This document shows, in pieces, positions 36,879 through 49,700 of a stretch of DNA of 64,000 bases (position 1 is the stretch's first letter; the number at the start of each line of letters is the position of its first letter). The notes under the pieces were generated by a model, which saw only the letters and a list, made by a program, of their open reading frames with translations, had not been told where the DNA came from and did not search any database. The stretch is from NCBI GenBank assembly GCA_001800135.1, contig MGUU01000010.1, positions 179,696 to 243,695 of the forward strand, in the 5' to 3' direction. Position numbers and translations under genes: made by a program. Origin of the DNA: Elusimicrobia bacterium RIFCSPLOWO2_02_FULL_39_32 (GTDB lineage: Bacteria; Elusimicrobiota; Elusimicrobia; 2-02-FULL-39-32).

Positions 36879-36907
36879 ATTCTATCACAAGGAAATCTTG
36901 AAGTCAA
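36879..36907 (-). promoter_or_regulatory. leuS promoter, leaderless type
   Basis: TTGACT (36902-36907), 17-base spacer, TAGAAT (36879-36884) on the minus strand. ATG 36868 follows after 10 bases. Its -35 box overlaps that of the divergent trxB promoter. Confidence 0.7.
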
Positions 36908-36926
36908 AATCCCTATTTGCTAAGAT
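36898..36926 (+). promoter_or_regulatory. trxB promoter
   Basis: TTGAAG (36898-36903), 17-base spacer, TAAGAT (36921-36926). It predicts a leader of about 58 bases that contains GAGCTTCAGCGA and TTTTAGGA, words shared with the repeat at 4221-4268. Confidence 0.55.
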
Positions 36927-36990
36927 AAAATTTCTTATGACTGAGCTTCAGCGAAGGAATGGTTGTACCTTGGTGTTTTAGGAAATAACC

Positions 36991-37908
36991 ATGAATAAAG
37001 TTTTAATTATAGGTTCTGGCTGCGCAGGATATACAGCAGCCATTTATACCGCGCGCGCAAATTTAGAGCCTCTTATGATTTCAGGGGTTGAGACTGGTGG
37101 CCAGTTGATGCTGACCAGCGATGTGGAAAATTATCCAGGGTTTCCAGAAGGGATTCTTGGGCCGGAATTAATGGATAAGATGAAAGCTCAAGCTGAACGT
37201 TTTGGAACTAAAATTTTACACGACTTTGTGGAGAAGGTTTCTTTAAAAGAAAAACTTTTCCAAGTCGTGACCAGCAATGGAGAAACATTTCAAAGCCAGA
37301 CCATGATCATTGCCACAGGAGCTACCGCGCAATGGCTGGGCATTGAATCAGAAAAGAGGTTTTTAGGGAAAGGGGTTTCAGCCTGCGCAGTGTGCGATGC
37401 AGCGTTTTACAGAGGAAAAGAGGTCTGTGTTGTTGGCGGCGGGGATACGGCCATGGAAGAAGCTCTGTTTTTAACTAAATTCGCCAGTAAAGTCTCTTTG
37501 ATCCATCGCCGCGATGAGTTTAGAGCTTCTAAAATTATGCAGGAACGGGCTAAAAAGAATGAAAAAATTAATTTTGTTTTAAGTTCAACCGTAGAAGAAG
37601 TTTTTGGCAATGAAATTGTAGAAGGCGTAAAGGTAAAAAATTTAAAAAATGGTTCAATCTTTAAGATTTTTTGCAAAGGTTTTTTTGTAGCGATTGGCCA
37701 TAAACCTAATACAGATGTTTTTAAAGGACAGATTCAATTAGATGAAAAAGGTTATATTATTACAGATGGCAGAACCCGCACAAATGTGCCTGGTGTTTTT
37801 GCCTGTGGAGATGTGATGGATTTACGGTATCGTCAGGCAGTGACCGCAGCAGGAACTGGCTGCATGGCAGCTTTAGAAGCAGAGCGTTTTTTAGAATCCC
37901 ACGAGTAG
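36991..37908 (+). CDS. trxB: Thioredoxin reductase
   Basis: 305 residues. FAD site GSGCAGYTAAIY at 8-19, redox-active disulfide CAVC (C132, C135), NADPH site GGGDTAMEEA and the C-terminal 'GVFACGDVMD' FAD loop. It reduces thioredoxin with NADPH. The gene stands alone on the plus strand between leuS and the FecR operon; no thioredoxin gene is beside it. A weak AGGA precedes the ATG. Confidence 0.96.
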   Translation: MNKVLIIGSGCAGYTAAIYTARANLEPLMISGVETGGQLMLTSDVENYPGFPEGILGPELMDKMKAQAERFGTKILHDFVEKVSLKEKLFQVVTSNGETFQSQTMIIATGATAQWLGIESEKRFLGKGVSACAVCDAAFYRGKEVCVVGGGDTAMEEALFLTKFASKVSLIHRRDEFRASKIMQERAKKNEKINFVLSSTVEEVFGNEIVEGVKVKNLKNGSIFKIFCKGFFVAIGHKPNTDVFKGQIQLDEKGYIITDGRTRTNVPGVFACGDVMDLRYRQAVTAAGTGCMAALEAERFLESHE

Positions 37909-37926
37909 TTTCTTTTAACCCAAATC

Positions 37927-39771
37927 TTATTTTATAAGGCCTGAACGGATCAGGATTTTAGGTTCAACCACAATGTCTATGGTGCGGTCTCCATACGCAG
38001 AAGATTTTGTGATTTGTTGGTAGTTCCATTTAATCAGCTCTTCTTTAAATGCTTTGCCTGATGTAACATTTGCAAATGCGGAAATTTTAGCGATTTTACC
38101 TTCATCAGAAATAATATAGGTATCATATTGTTCATAGGGAATATCTGCTGTGTTGGATGAATTAGGGTAATAAGTGATTAAACGCTGATGAATTTTGTCG
38201 CTAAAAGTAGGTGAATCCGGATTAGACGCGTCTGGAAAGTAGGAGTCAAACGCGTAATGGCCATTTAAATATTTGAAACTTCCATCCCCAATATTTTGGT
38301 CCGTATAAAGGGTAAGAGTTTTTCCTCTGGAGGATACTGTGCCATCTGAGGTTAAAGTCGCGGTTTGATCTAAAGAAGCGATATTGGTAACACCGGTTTT
38401 AGGAGTATAGGTTTGGAACCAAGGCTGTGTAAGCGTGCCAGAAGGGATATTGTCAAGGGTTAAAGAGGCAAGGTCTTTGGAAGGGCCAAGGAGATGCGCG
38501 TAACGGTTAAATACAGTTCTCCAAAGGGTTTCCCCTTTTTTAAGCAGTTTAAATGTATCGTTAGCAGAATCATATACCCCATCTAGAGAAGCGCCTTCCT
38601 GTTTATAAATATCTGCAATTGGATCATAGACTTTACCACTGACTAGACCATTAGAGTTTGGAGTTATGGTAGTATTACTGTCTCCCGCTGCAATGTTTCC
38701 TGCTGTGCCATCTGAATTGACTGTATGTGGAATAAGAGTAAAACTTCCATCCGCATTATATCGTACCTCTACCAAATGCCCTCCATCTGCCATGTCCTTA
38801 ATTGCATCTGTAAAATTAGATTGAGTCATTTCATAGGATCTTAAGTAGTATTCTGGTTCACTGCCAATATGTCTTCCAGTTACATTTCTTAAAGCTACTG
38901 AGAGATCTTCTGGCAACTTTTTATTAAAAATACCTTTGTAGGTAAAAAAATCAATTCTGGTTTCTCTTAAGTTTAAGACCACAAATTTAAAAGCTTTTTC
39001 CCGGTCAGTTTCAGTTACATCTTTAGGTTTTCTTAAAATATATTCTTCAATCCGAACCCTAAGACCATTGACATCTATCATTGATTTTCCTTCTTGGTAC
39101 TCTGCCAGTTTCATCTCTTCTGCCACAGCAGCCTGAAATTCTTCGCGAGTCATGTCTAACCCAACCTCTTTTCTAGCGAGTTGTTTAATGCTGGACTCAT
39201 CTCCAGATGGCTCTATGGGTTGGGGAGAGCCAAGCGGCGTTGGATTTTCTGTAAAGATCAGAGATTCGCCTTCTCTCACATCTTTATCTTCACCAGTAGC
39301 TATTTTTAATCCATTGACCACCCCTTCAAATACATCTAATTGAGTGGTTCCGTTCTCTCCAATCCCTACTGAAAAATCTGTGCCTCTAACTGAACAGACC
39401 GCAGTTTGAGTTTGCATCATAAATCCTTTACCTGTTTTTTTTACTTTGTTGCGAGTCGTGCCAGATTCTTGCGAAAGTTGGATAGGCGTTATTAACTGGC
39501 TTAATAAGAGAACCGTATCTGCAGAAAGCATGGTTTTTGAACCATCGTCAAAGATCAGGGTTGCTTTTGAATTTTTTCCAGTGCGAATTTTTTCTCCCTG
39601 CTTTAAAACCTGTTTTTTATTTGCTTTTTTCCAAAGAGCTGAGGATTGATCTTGAATTTCTACATTGCCTGATGAATTAATGAGTATAGCTTGGCGCGCA
39701 AGCGCATCTGAAACATGCCCAAAATAAAGGCAAATTATAGAGCTAATAATAAATTTTTTAAATAGCAACAT
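37927..39771 (-). CDS. FecR-domain secreted protein
   Basis: 614 residues. Signal peptide about 1-25 (cut after ALA), FecR domain about 30-175 ('VLKQGEKIRTGKNSKATLIFDDGSKTMLSADT', 'QTAVCSVRGTDFSVGI', 'LDVFEGVV'). A charged helical middle (about 195-300) and a serine/threonine/asparagine-rich C-terminus of unknown fold follow. Outside sigma/anti-sigma systems FecR domains often occur in periplasmic or surface proteins. It follows the PorV-like gene after four bases, so it belongs with the giant protein and PorV in one operon. The specific role is unknown. Confidence 0.82.
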   Translation of the reverse strand: MLLFKKFIISSIICLYFGHVSDALARQAILINSSGNVEIQDQSSALWKKANKKQVLKQGEKIRTGKNSKATLIFDDGSKTMLSADTVLLLSQLITPIQLSQESGTTRNKVKKTGKGFMMQTQTAVCSVRGTDFSVGIGENGTTQLDVFEGVVNGLKIATGEDKDVREGESLIFTENPTPLGSPQPIEPSGDESSIKQLARKEVGLDMTREEFQAAVAEEMKLAEYQEGKSMIDVNGLRVRIEEYILRKPKDVTETDREKAFKFVVLNLRETRIDFFTYKGIFNKKLPEDLSVALRNVTGRHIGSEPEYYLRSYEMTQSNFTDAIKDMADGGHLVEVRYNADGSFTLIPHTVNSDGTAGNIAAGDSNTTITPNSNGLVSGKVYDPIADIYKQEGASLDGVYDSANDTFKLLKKGETLWRTVFNRYAHLLGPSKDLASLTLDNIPSGTLTQPWFQTYTPKTGVTNIASLDQTATLTSDGTVSSRGKTLTLYTDQNIGDGSFKYLNGHYAFDSYFPDASNPDSPTFSDKIHQRLITYYPNSSNTADIPYEQYDTYIISDEGKIAKISAFANVTSGKAFKEELIKWNYQQITKSSAYGDRTIDIVVEPKILIRSGLIK

Positions 39772-39775
39772 ATTT

Positions 39776-40789
39776 TTAAAACTCCAGTCTAACTGAATAT
39801 CTGAAAGTGTTTCCTAAATTGCCAAATGGCATCCAGGCAAAATCAAAAGAAAAGAATTTATAAGTTATTCCTGTGCCTGCGCTTACCCCAATCCCAGTGC
39901 CTTCAATTTGACGATTCCTTCCGGTTTGGTAACCTGCTCGAATGGAGGTAGAGAGATCCTCTCTTAACCAGGTTTTGGTAAATTCTGATCCAAGTCTTAA
40001 AGAAGGATCATTGTCCCTTGGAAAATTTCCATCCATGGAAAGCAAAAGTCCTTTCTTTTCTATTCCTTCTCCATTTTGACCGCTGATTTTCCAATTTTTC
40101 CCTAGGCGATAGCTGGTGCCTAATTTTATTGTGAGGGGCAGAGAATCCGACTCATCTTTAAATTTTACTTTGGATCCTAAATTCTGTACTGAAAATCCTA
40201 TTGCTAGAGGCAGCTCGCTAAATTGATAGAGTGAACCTAAGTCTAACCCATAGGAATTTGCAGCATCATCTGCAAGAACTTGCCGAATATATTTGAATCC
40301 TCCGCCAAAAGAAAGAGAATCATCCCATTTTTTTGCATAGGCAAGGGTATAGGCAGAATCATTAGAGGAAAAGGTAGAATCTGGATTATCGGTATCAGCA
40401 GTTCTTCGTTCTATGTCAGAGATAAGAAGGTTATTTAAAGCAAAAGCAAAGGTTCCATAAGATTTTGTAGGATGAGCATATGCAAAAAAGTGATATTGCA
40501 AATCCTGGAAAAGTTGGGCTCTCATAGCCACAAATTCATTTTTTTTGAGAGTGGCGAGCCCTGCGGCATTGGTATGAATCGCATTTGCATCATCTGCAAC
40601 AGCAGTGTAAGCTTCTCCCAAAGCTTGGGGCCTGGCCCCAGCTCCTATCTTTAAAAATGCTGCGCCGCTCGTGCCAGCAGATTTTGCGCTAAAAGCAGCA
40701 AACAGATTTGATGAGAAGAATATAAGTATGAGCGCCCCCAAGAAAAACAATCTTTGCTCTTTCCTATTATTTATAGTTATTATTTTCAT
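39776..40789 (-). CDS. PorV/PorQ-family outer-membrane beta-barrel protein
   Basis: 337 residues. Signal peptide about 1-31. 'GAAFLKIGAGARPQALGEAYTAVADDANAIHTNAAGLA' is the signature of the PorV/PorQ (UPF0164) group, a FadL-like 14-strand barrel. The protein ends in a C-terminal Phe, as outer-membrane barrels do. PorV carries cargo of the type IX secretion system to the surface in Bacteroidota, but the family also occurs in phyla with no complete T9SS. It overlaps the giant gene by four bases (ATGA), so the two are translated together. Confidence 0.85.
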   Translation of the reverse strand: MKIITINNRKEQRLFFLGALILIFFSSNLFAAFSAKSAGTSGAAFLKIGAGARPQALGEAYTAVADDANAIHTNAAGLATLKKNEFVAMRAQLFQDLQYHFFAYAHPTKSYGTFAFALNNLLISDIERRTADTDNPDSTFSSNDSAYTLAYAKKWDDSLSFGGGFKYIRQVLADDAANSYGLDLGSLYQFSELPLAIGFSVQNLGSKVKFKDESDSLPLTIKLGTSYRLGKNWKISGQNGEGIEKKGLLLSMDGNFPRDNDPSLRLGSEFTKTWLREDLSTSIRAGYQTGRNRQIEGTGIGVSAGTGITYKFFSFDFAWMPFGNLGNTFRYSVRLEF

Positions 40790-43700
40790 TTTATTACAGC
40801 CATTTTTAAGAATTTGGTTCTAGTGGAGCCTTCAATTTTTAATCTTCCTATATAAACACCGCTCGCTACGGTCTGGCCATCTTCATTTTTTCCGTCCCAA
40901 TCATCATAATGATATTTGCCTGTAGCTTGTTTTCCAAAGTTTAGCGTTCTTACTAAATCTCCAGAAACATCATAGACATAAAGAGTGACTTCAACTGAAT
41001 TATCTCCTAAATTTTTAGGCAGAGCATAACGAAAAGCTGTGGCCCCGGTTACTCTTAATGTTTGCTGGCCATTAGTTTTTGTTCCCGTAAAATTAAAACC
41101 TCTTACCGTAGGATTAAAAGGATTAGGGAAATTAAAGATTTCGATTTCTGATCCATTGAACGCTGTTGTGTCTGGAGTTGCGCTTGTGCTTGAAGATAAT
41201 GCAACCACAGAGGAAGCCCCTAGAACCGTTGAAGTAGCATTCACCACCACATAGACTGTAAAGTGGTTCACATCTACAGTAATTGTTTTGTTAGTTAAGT
41301 CAACAGACTTATTAGAACTTTCTAACCCATAAGATCCAGGAGGCACTGATTCTCCACTTGTGGTTGTAACTGTGGAGCTTGTGTCATTATAAAAATAGAC
41401 ATTAATTGAATCTGCGCTTGTAACGCCGGAACTATAGGAAAGTTTTAAAGTCGCATTCTTAGCTAAATTTCTGCGTATGCCAGAAGGCAGGAAGAAATCA
41501 TAAAAAGATCCCAGTACATTATTTGCCACTTCGGATGCGTTTGAGGCAGATCCCATTGGAGCGCCTTTTAAATTATTTGAGTTTGAGCTTTGAGATTTTT
41601 TAGCTGCCATCTCAGCCTGTATCTGTTTCATGGCCTGTATAGCTTTGAAGAGATGATCTGGCAGATTGCTTTCTTCTGAAGGAGTTCCATTTGCAAGGGA
41701 TGGAGACCCTCTTAAGGATGGCGCTCCGCTTTTCACAGAAGTTGTGGCTGTATTGACATCATTCGCTTTTTGCATACCTACGCTTACATTGGAAGATACC
41801 TCTAAATCAGTGCCATTTAATTTTTTAAGAGCGCCTCCTGGAATAACTACTTGCGAGAGATCTCCTCTAATTTCCGCTCTTACCCCGCGCATATGGTTAT
41901 ATCTTGCGAATTCCTGACCTTCTAGACCTAAAGGAAATTCAAAGAAAGAATCTACTGTAAAATTTGATGTTGTTCCTGGCTGTAGTCCGGAGGTTGGGGA
42001 TGTGAATTCAAATGTGACTCGTTTTGTATCAGCTGCAGGAAGATATAAAATATTTAGTTTTTTTCTATTTGGGCTGATAGGATTAGAATCTTCTGGATCT
42101 TGAGAAATGGTTCCATTTTCGCCTACGCTTGAGAAAATGGAAACAACGCTTTTCCAATAGTCATCTGCTTTTTCCTGTAAAGTGCTGTTTCTAAGCGCTT
42201 GAGTGCATTCAAATTCAAATTTATATTGATCAATTCCGCCTACCTTAGTTCCTGTTTTTGTTCCTTTTAAGAAAACTTCTGGTTTAGTTTGGGTATAGGT
42301 TAAATTAAAATTTGCAACATCTGTGGTTACAGATACGCCATCTCCACCGGTTGGATATCGTTCAGAAGGAATAAAGGTTTCATCTTCAGGAGTAAAAATA
42401 ATAAGGTTATAGGTTGTTCCTGATTTTAATCCAGCCAGGGTATAGCCATCCACAGTGCTGGTTTGATCATTGCTCTGCATGGATGCGATGGTTAGTTCTG
42501 AAAAATCATCATTGGCTGCTGCCAGAACATCCAGTTCATTGGTATTGGGTTTAGAACCATCGGGCTTTAAAATTTTTCCTGAAAGAGAGAGTCCAGCTGC
42601 AAGCGTGATATTACCCACATTTACTTGTGAATTAGTTACAGCCTGAGAAATTTTCTTTACTCCATAGCCTGAGCTAAAAGCATAAATATCATAGGTTCCA
42701 GCAGCTAAACGGTCCATAGTAAAGGTGCCATCTAGATTGGTTGGAATTTCAATGTCTCCTATGGGGTTTTTAGTTGGGATATTTCCCTGCTTGTTTGCCA
42801 CAATTACCGCTATTGGGAATCCAACCCCTTTGCCCCCCTCTCCAAACGGATTTTGTAGAGCCTTGCCATCGGATGTAACCACCTTTCCTATAATAGATGC
42901 TGGACCTAGATCAAGCGTAATGTTTAATGGCACAGAAGATTTTCTTACATCCACGCTTCTTTTTACTAATTCAGCGTAGCGAGTTTCAAAATTGCCTGGA
43001 TTAAATAGGAACGCGTCAGAGCGGTCCCGTTCCGCAAAAGTAACATTGTAATAGCGTAAATCATAGCTTAATCCGGAAAGGGTATAAGATCCGCGTTCAT
43101 CAGTGAATGCTCTGACCTCAGCGTCACGGGAATCTTTGGTTCCAACTCCTGCTGGACGCGCCACAATTCTAACATTGGCAATGGGCTGGGAAGAGGAATC
43201 AACCACTGATCCTATCATGGAAATACCTACTAAAAGTTCTACTGTTCCAATATCAAATGTTTGTCCTGGTGGGACCGAGATTCCAGATTTTTCTTCAGCA
43301 ACTAAATTTAGTTTTCCCTGTCCCAGCAAACTTTCAGCTGAAGTTGCCATGGAGAACTGGTCTTGTTTAAATGAAACAGTATATTCTGTATCTGGAATAA
43401 GGTTAGAAATTTTGAAAGTTCCCTTAGTTGAATCAATATTAATAAAACTGCTGCCGCCGCCAAAGCCTCCTTGACCTGCGCCTCCTGCTCCATCCGCTGA
43501 ACTGCCTGATCCTGCTCCAGGAGCAAAAGCGCTAATTCTAAAATTGCTAGGTAAGAGGGAGTTATTGTTAGATGTAATTAATTCGGTTGTTTTTGTTCCA
43601 TCTGTTGAAACGCGAACCACAGCTATTTTACCTTCAATTGCAGCTGGTTTAAACAACTGGAAATTTTGGTTGGTTACATTGGATCCGGAAATTGTAACTC

Positions 43701-46700
43701 TTAAAGGTTTGCTTACGAATTTTCTTTCTATTTTTCCAGTGAGGAAATTATAGCTCATCATCTCCTCCAATATAAGCGTATAGATGCCGTTAGAGAGATT
43801 CGTGAGCGTGTAATTAGCCGTGGTTCCATTTAGATAAACTGGCTGCCAATTGACAATCTCATTCCTGTCATTTAAAACTTTAAGAAAGAGAAAAACTGTA
43901 TCTGCAGAGGCTCCTTGAGGCACATCTATTTTTCCGCTGATGGAGGATCCTGCGGAATAGGTAAATTCTAAGTTGCCGTTAGCAGGGCTAATGACTTGTA
44001 CGGTTCCGTTTTCAGAAAGGAGTATGACTTTTTCTTCATTGGCAACATCGCCAATATTTGGTTCATAACCTTGATTAAAACTAGTGTTATTATAATATTG
44101 CGCGGAAGGGTCTAAATTTACAGGATGTCTTAAAATATAAACTCCTGCAGGCAGATTAATGGCCCAAGTTCCGCTGGAAGTTATAGCCGCGCTTAGCACT
44201 TGTCCAAAACCAGATTTTTTTCCTCTATCTTGACCAAAACTCCCTCCTCCGCCAAGACCAGAATCTATTTCCGCAAAATTTCTTAATCCTTCTTCAAAGT
44301 TTGTACCATCCTTAGGATAGGCTTCAATTCTGGCAATAGGAAAACTACCACTACCTGTACCAATATTGATATTTTCATATCCTAGTTTGTTAACCAGGTC
44401 ATTGACTGTATTAATTTCTACTCCTCCGGAATTGGAAGAGGTTTGTCCAAATTTAAAAGGTTGAACCTTGACTGTTCCTTTAACAGTAAAAGTTGTGGCT
44501 GCAAGGTTAAAAGTAACAGTAGAGGTTTGTCCATTGATCACATTCACCATTTGACTCTTAAATTGATTAGTAGTTTTGTAGTTAACTTCTACTCTATAAA
44601 AACCAGTTCCAATATTTGGGCTGGTAACTGTGGATTGAGATATACTTGCGCTGGTGCTGGAGACACCAGGCCCCTCTATTGTTAAGGAAACATTTTCATA
44701 GTCTTGGTTTGGAATAGTTATAACTGAGGCAATTTTTCCTCCATAACGTTTAAGTTTTAGGTCCCGAGAGCCCACCCCATTTGTAACAGTGACAGTTTTT
44801 GGGCCTGGAGGGTCTGACTCAAACCCTTGTAAATAAGTATGTACATTGTAAATTCCATCTTCAACACCTTTAATACTGTAGTTACCGCTTGTTATTGAAC
44901 TATCTCCTGCTTTTCCAAGAAGCTGGAATTGAGTTGAATTATAGGAGTAATTAATTGGGCTAAATGCATTAATATAAAGTGTAAAGGAACTATTGACCAT
45001 GCCTTGGATTTTTGAAGTGTCTCCTTCCACGCTAATGGTGCCGCTGATCCCTTGTGCAACAGTTGTGCTGAATGCTAAGGTCAATCCATTCTGGATCACT
45101 GCATCTCCTCGGAAAAGATCGCCGGAAATTAATGATCCTAATCCATTCGCTCCCACAGGGACTGAGGCTGAAGAAACTGTTCCAACCCCAAAAGCGCGCG
45201 CTCTAATCGTATAGGTTCCAGTATCTAAATCCAATACAAAAGCTCCTGTTGTGGATGCTTCTCTAAAACTATCCACACCTTGAATGAATGCGCCACCCCA
45301 AGAGGTTGGGAATTTATCTCCGGATTTAGTTCCTTCAACTGAAACCCATGTGCCAAACTGTTGGGTGGATGGGAGAACAACATAACCAAAAACTCTTGGT
45401 TTTTTAGTAAAGGTAAAATTAATATCTGTGGTGCCGCTTCCACCTGCTGTCACAATGGTTTCTGTGGAGCTAAAGCCTCTAAGTTCAGCGCGTACTTTAT
45501 AAGTTCCGTTAGGAGGAACAGTGATCGCTGTCCAAGTGCTAACTCCAGTGAAAGAATAACCGCTGTCAGATTCTTGAGAACCTGCTGAAAATCTAAGGGA
45601 TCCAAAACCAGATGGGAATCCATTGGAGTTATTCACCACATTTACAAATCCCCAGTTGTCATAATTTGTTTCCACAGCAGTTTGTGGAATAGTTCCGTGT
45701 ACCCGAATTTGAATTGGCGGGCTAAACGTAATGGTACTTGCAGAAGTTGGAGGATTTCCTGCTGTTTGATTCGCAAGATTGCCATCAAAATTTTTATAAG
45801 TGGTTGGATCAAAATAATTTGCTGTAAGACTATAAGCAGCGCCAGATTTTAAGCCCCAAACCCTAGCTTTGCCATCGCTTCCAGTTTTTTGTGATCTATA
45901 GACAAAACCTTTTCCGCTCTGACCATTAGCTGATACAATAGCTCCGCTAAGACCAAGAGGAACACAACTGCCGCAGCCAGAGTTTCCTGTAGTTACAAAT
46001 ACATCCAAATAACTGGATTGTACTCCGATCGTTCTTGTAGAAATGTTTCCTCCAGAGGCATCTTCTAACCGGACTACATAAGTACTATTTATATCTGAAC
46101 TAGTTGAACTTTGCACAATGCTGCCTGCATAGTCATTGCCATACCAGCTTAATCCTTGAGGCTGTCCAAAATTCCAGAACTCAAACATAGGGGTAATACT
46201 GGAGATTGTGATAGGAATTTGAGATAGTTGAGAGAGGATAGGGTCTGTTCCAATTCGAACTCTCCAATAAGTTTCATTATTTGAAGGAGTAAATAAAATA
46301 GAGGCAAAGTCATCAATTCCATCCCCATCAGGGGTAATGGTGGCAGGAACTACTTGAAAATTATTAAATCCAAATGAATCAGCGCGAATTTTTACGGATA
46401 AATTAGTTGAAAGGGTTGATACGCCTGCGGCAAAATCATCATTCCATTCCAGCCAGAGCATAGCATCTCCTACCGCATTTGTTTTATAATAAATATTTTT
46501 TCCACTTGAATCCTTAGGAATGATCAGGGCATAATAAGTTGCGAATTTGACGTTTGCCAGACTTTTATAATTATTAGGATTTTGAATCGCTTTAAAAGAA
46601 TCTGTGGAGATAGTTGAAGATGCCAAGATCGTCGCAAAATTGTCTTCCGAGATCTGTCCGCTATTGTCATACTGAACTATAGAAGTGGTTGTATCCCTAC

Positions 46701-49700
46701 TTAGGGTAAATATTCGAATTTGGAGATCTTTGTGCGCTGTGGTTGGTTGGTAGGACGCATCCCTGGATTCTAAGAATAGCGGTGGGGAAGATTGGCCGCT
46801 GCTTAAAACTATAGTTATGTTGGATGAAGCAAAAGGAAATCCAACATTTGTAGCATTGCCTGCTGTGATATTTATAGAAGGTTGAACTAAAATAGAGGTC
46901 AGTACTCCATTGTTAGAGGCTTGGGATTTAATTGCAAATTGAACTCCAGAATTTGTGGATGGAGCAGTGATACCTTTATATTTAAAATTTAAGACATGCC
47001 CAGAATTAAATTTTCCATTTGTAGTTACGCTGGCAATGATTACTCGATTATCATTTGGATCTAGACTTAAAGATATGTTTTTTAGTTGCGCAGTTGGGGT
47101 AATGGTGCTAGCATTTACAAAACCGTTGTTCCCTTGATTGGTCAACTGCGGTTGAGACCAAAAATCCGGAATACGAAAAGAGATTTTACCACCATCGGTG
47201 ATGGAAGAGGCTCCTACTGTAAAATGAAAATTTATAGTTGTAAGTGAACTAATTGGAACACTGGTTAGCTGGGTAAGATCGCTGACATCAAAAATTTGAA
47301 CCGTGCCTTGTCCATCCCCTGGTTGAGCAGTGAATGGTTTCGCGGATGTAAACGGACTTTTAGAAGGATCTCCAAGATTTCCAGCATCATCTTGAGCTCT
47401 TACCGAGAACCAATAAGTCACCCCGGCAGTTAGATTTTTAATCTGATAAGATCTTGTGGCTCCGACCGTTGCAGGGGAAGGAGGAACCTGTTTTACTGGG
47501 TTAGCTTCTATATCCAGCACAATTCCTGATGAGCTTAACGCGTTAGACCAGTTTGAGGTTGTGATCCCAGTGGTGGATGAGTATCTTATATGGTATTTAG
47601 TGATTGAGCCGCTTAGAGCATCACTCCCATCGTCTGCAGGCTCTGTCCATGTTAGATTAACGGATCCTATTGGATCAGATGCTCCTCCGGGGGTAGCAGT
47701 TAGATCATTGATTTGAGAAGGTTTTGCGCTGTCAGGATCGCTAAGTTGAAATCTTAATGTGCCTTTGGCATTGTTTGCTCCAAGGATTTGAAAAAAGTAA
47801 GTTGTGCCAGCAGATAATGGAACAAATACTTTGGATTGCAAGATTGAACTGCTTGCATCATCATTACAATCAATTGGTTGTCCAACTACAATGGGCTCAC
47901 TTCCTCTCCAAACTTGCAGGATCGTATCAAAACTTGAATTAAAGGTGTTGACTGTGACATTTCTCGTTGCCGTAGAAAGTAACCGATACCAAACATCATT
48001 GGAAGTAGGTAAAGTGGTAAATTTGGTTGTATTGCATGTGGGGGTTTTTTGAGCGCCATTACTGATTTCTGTAGTGATGATCTCATGAGAAAAAGGGATG
48101 GCAGTAATAGTTGTTGCATTTACAGAATTATCATTGGAAGAGTTTAAAGCTGAACCAGGAACAAATATAGTTGCGCCATTAGATAAAGCGCTTAGATTGA
48201 AAACATCATCCATTGTTTTCATTGCAAACCAAACAGTGGTATTTTGAGTAAGATTTTTAATTAATTGTGTTTGGACCGTATATGCGACTTGCGGAACTGT
48301 TAGAGAATCATTGGGCGGTGTTCCAACTAATGTTGGAGAATTTGTGATTCTTACAGCGGTGCTAAAATTTAAATCGTTATTAACAGGTTCAGTTGTAGAG
48401 AAACGGATATCATAGGATGCGGCGGTGCCGTCTCTGGCGTCATCTCCCGGGGATGTCCATGTAAGTTTTACTGCACCATATTCAATATCCGCAGCCGCAG
48501 TTAAATTTGTTACAGGATCTGGAGCAGAGTTGTCGCCAGACAGTTCTTTAAATTGAAATCGCAGAATTCCTCCGGAACCATAATCAGACATGACTTGAAC
48601 ATAATAGGTTGCTCCATTTTCTATGCTAAACTTTACTGTGGCATTCGTGTTATACGGGTGATCGCAACCAATTTCTGTTGCATTTGCTCCTGGGACTGGG
48701 TCAGTTCCACCCGTGCTTTTCCAAACAGTAAGAATCGTATTGAAATCAGAATCGTTGGTGTTCGCTTCTACCCCTTTTGTAGTTGTGGAAACATGGCGAA
48801 ACCAGACATCCCTATTTCCAGCTCCATATTCACAAGAAGGAGTTTTTTGAATCGCAAAGTTTGCTGCTGTGGTAGTGGATTGGCTGGTAAAATTTAAAGA
48901 ATCAATTACAGTTACATTGCCATTAGAATAATCGTCATTGGATACGTTTGGCGCAAAAAATGTAAATGAGCTAAGGTTCACTATAGAACTATTGTTAGAA
49001 GAGTCAATCGCAGTTGCTCGAATATAGTAGGTGGTTCCATTGACCCATTGAGGTAAAGTGGTGTAATCCCAAAGTGTGGAGCTTGAACCATAATTTTTTA
49101 GAAAGCTATTGACAGAAACCGTAGAACCCCAGGTTGAGCCGCTCCAATAACTGCTGCCTGCTCCTTGGCCATTTGTTCCGCCGCTGGAGATGGTTAGTTC
49201 TACAGAATTGACACCAGCATTATCTGTGGAGGTGCCTGAAATTACAAGCAGACTAGATAAAGTAGGAAAAGTCCCTGCGGATGGCTGCGTAATCGTTACA
49301 GTCGGGACTGTTTCATCCACACTTCTAGGACTGAATGTGCTGCTAAAAATAGTGGTTCCGGCAGCTCCGCTATTTCCTTTAGATGTGATTTGGAAATAGT
49401 AGGTAACGCCTTTTGCAAGGTTAAATTGAATTTGTGAGCGATTATTAGTAGCCACAAAATCGTCATTGCAGGTATCTTGAGTAAGTCTTGTTATATCATT
49501 GTATGGGCTGCCTGCTTTATAAGATTGTAAGACCGTATCAAAACTTGAATCAAAGGTATCAGCTGTAGCTGACATGGCAGCTGTTGATAAGTATTTGTAC
49601 CAGATACTTTTAAAATTTCCGGAAGCGCCGTAATCGCAAGATGGGGTAGGTTCAGAGGTAGTAGTTTCTGTGGATGCGTCTAGTGTAGCAGTTGAGTGGG

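Noticed and set aside
43103..43474. A 123-codon plus-strand frame antisense to the giant gene
   Set aside because: Opposite strand of a well-supported CDS with biased composition; many similar antisense frames occur along the same gene.
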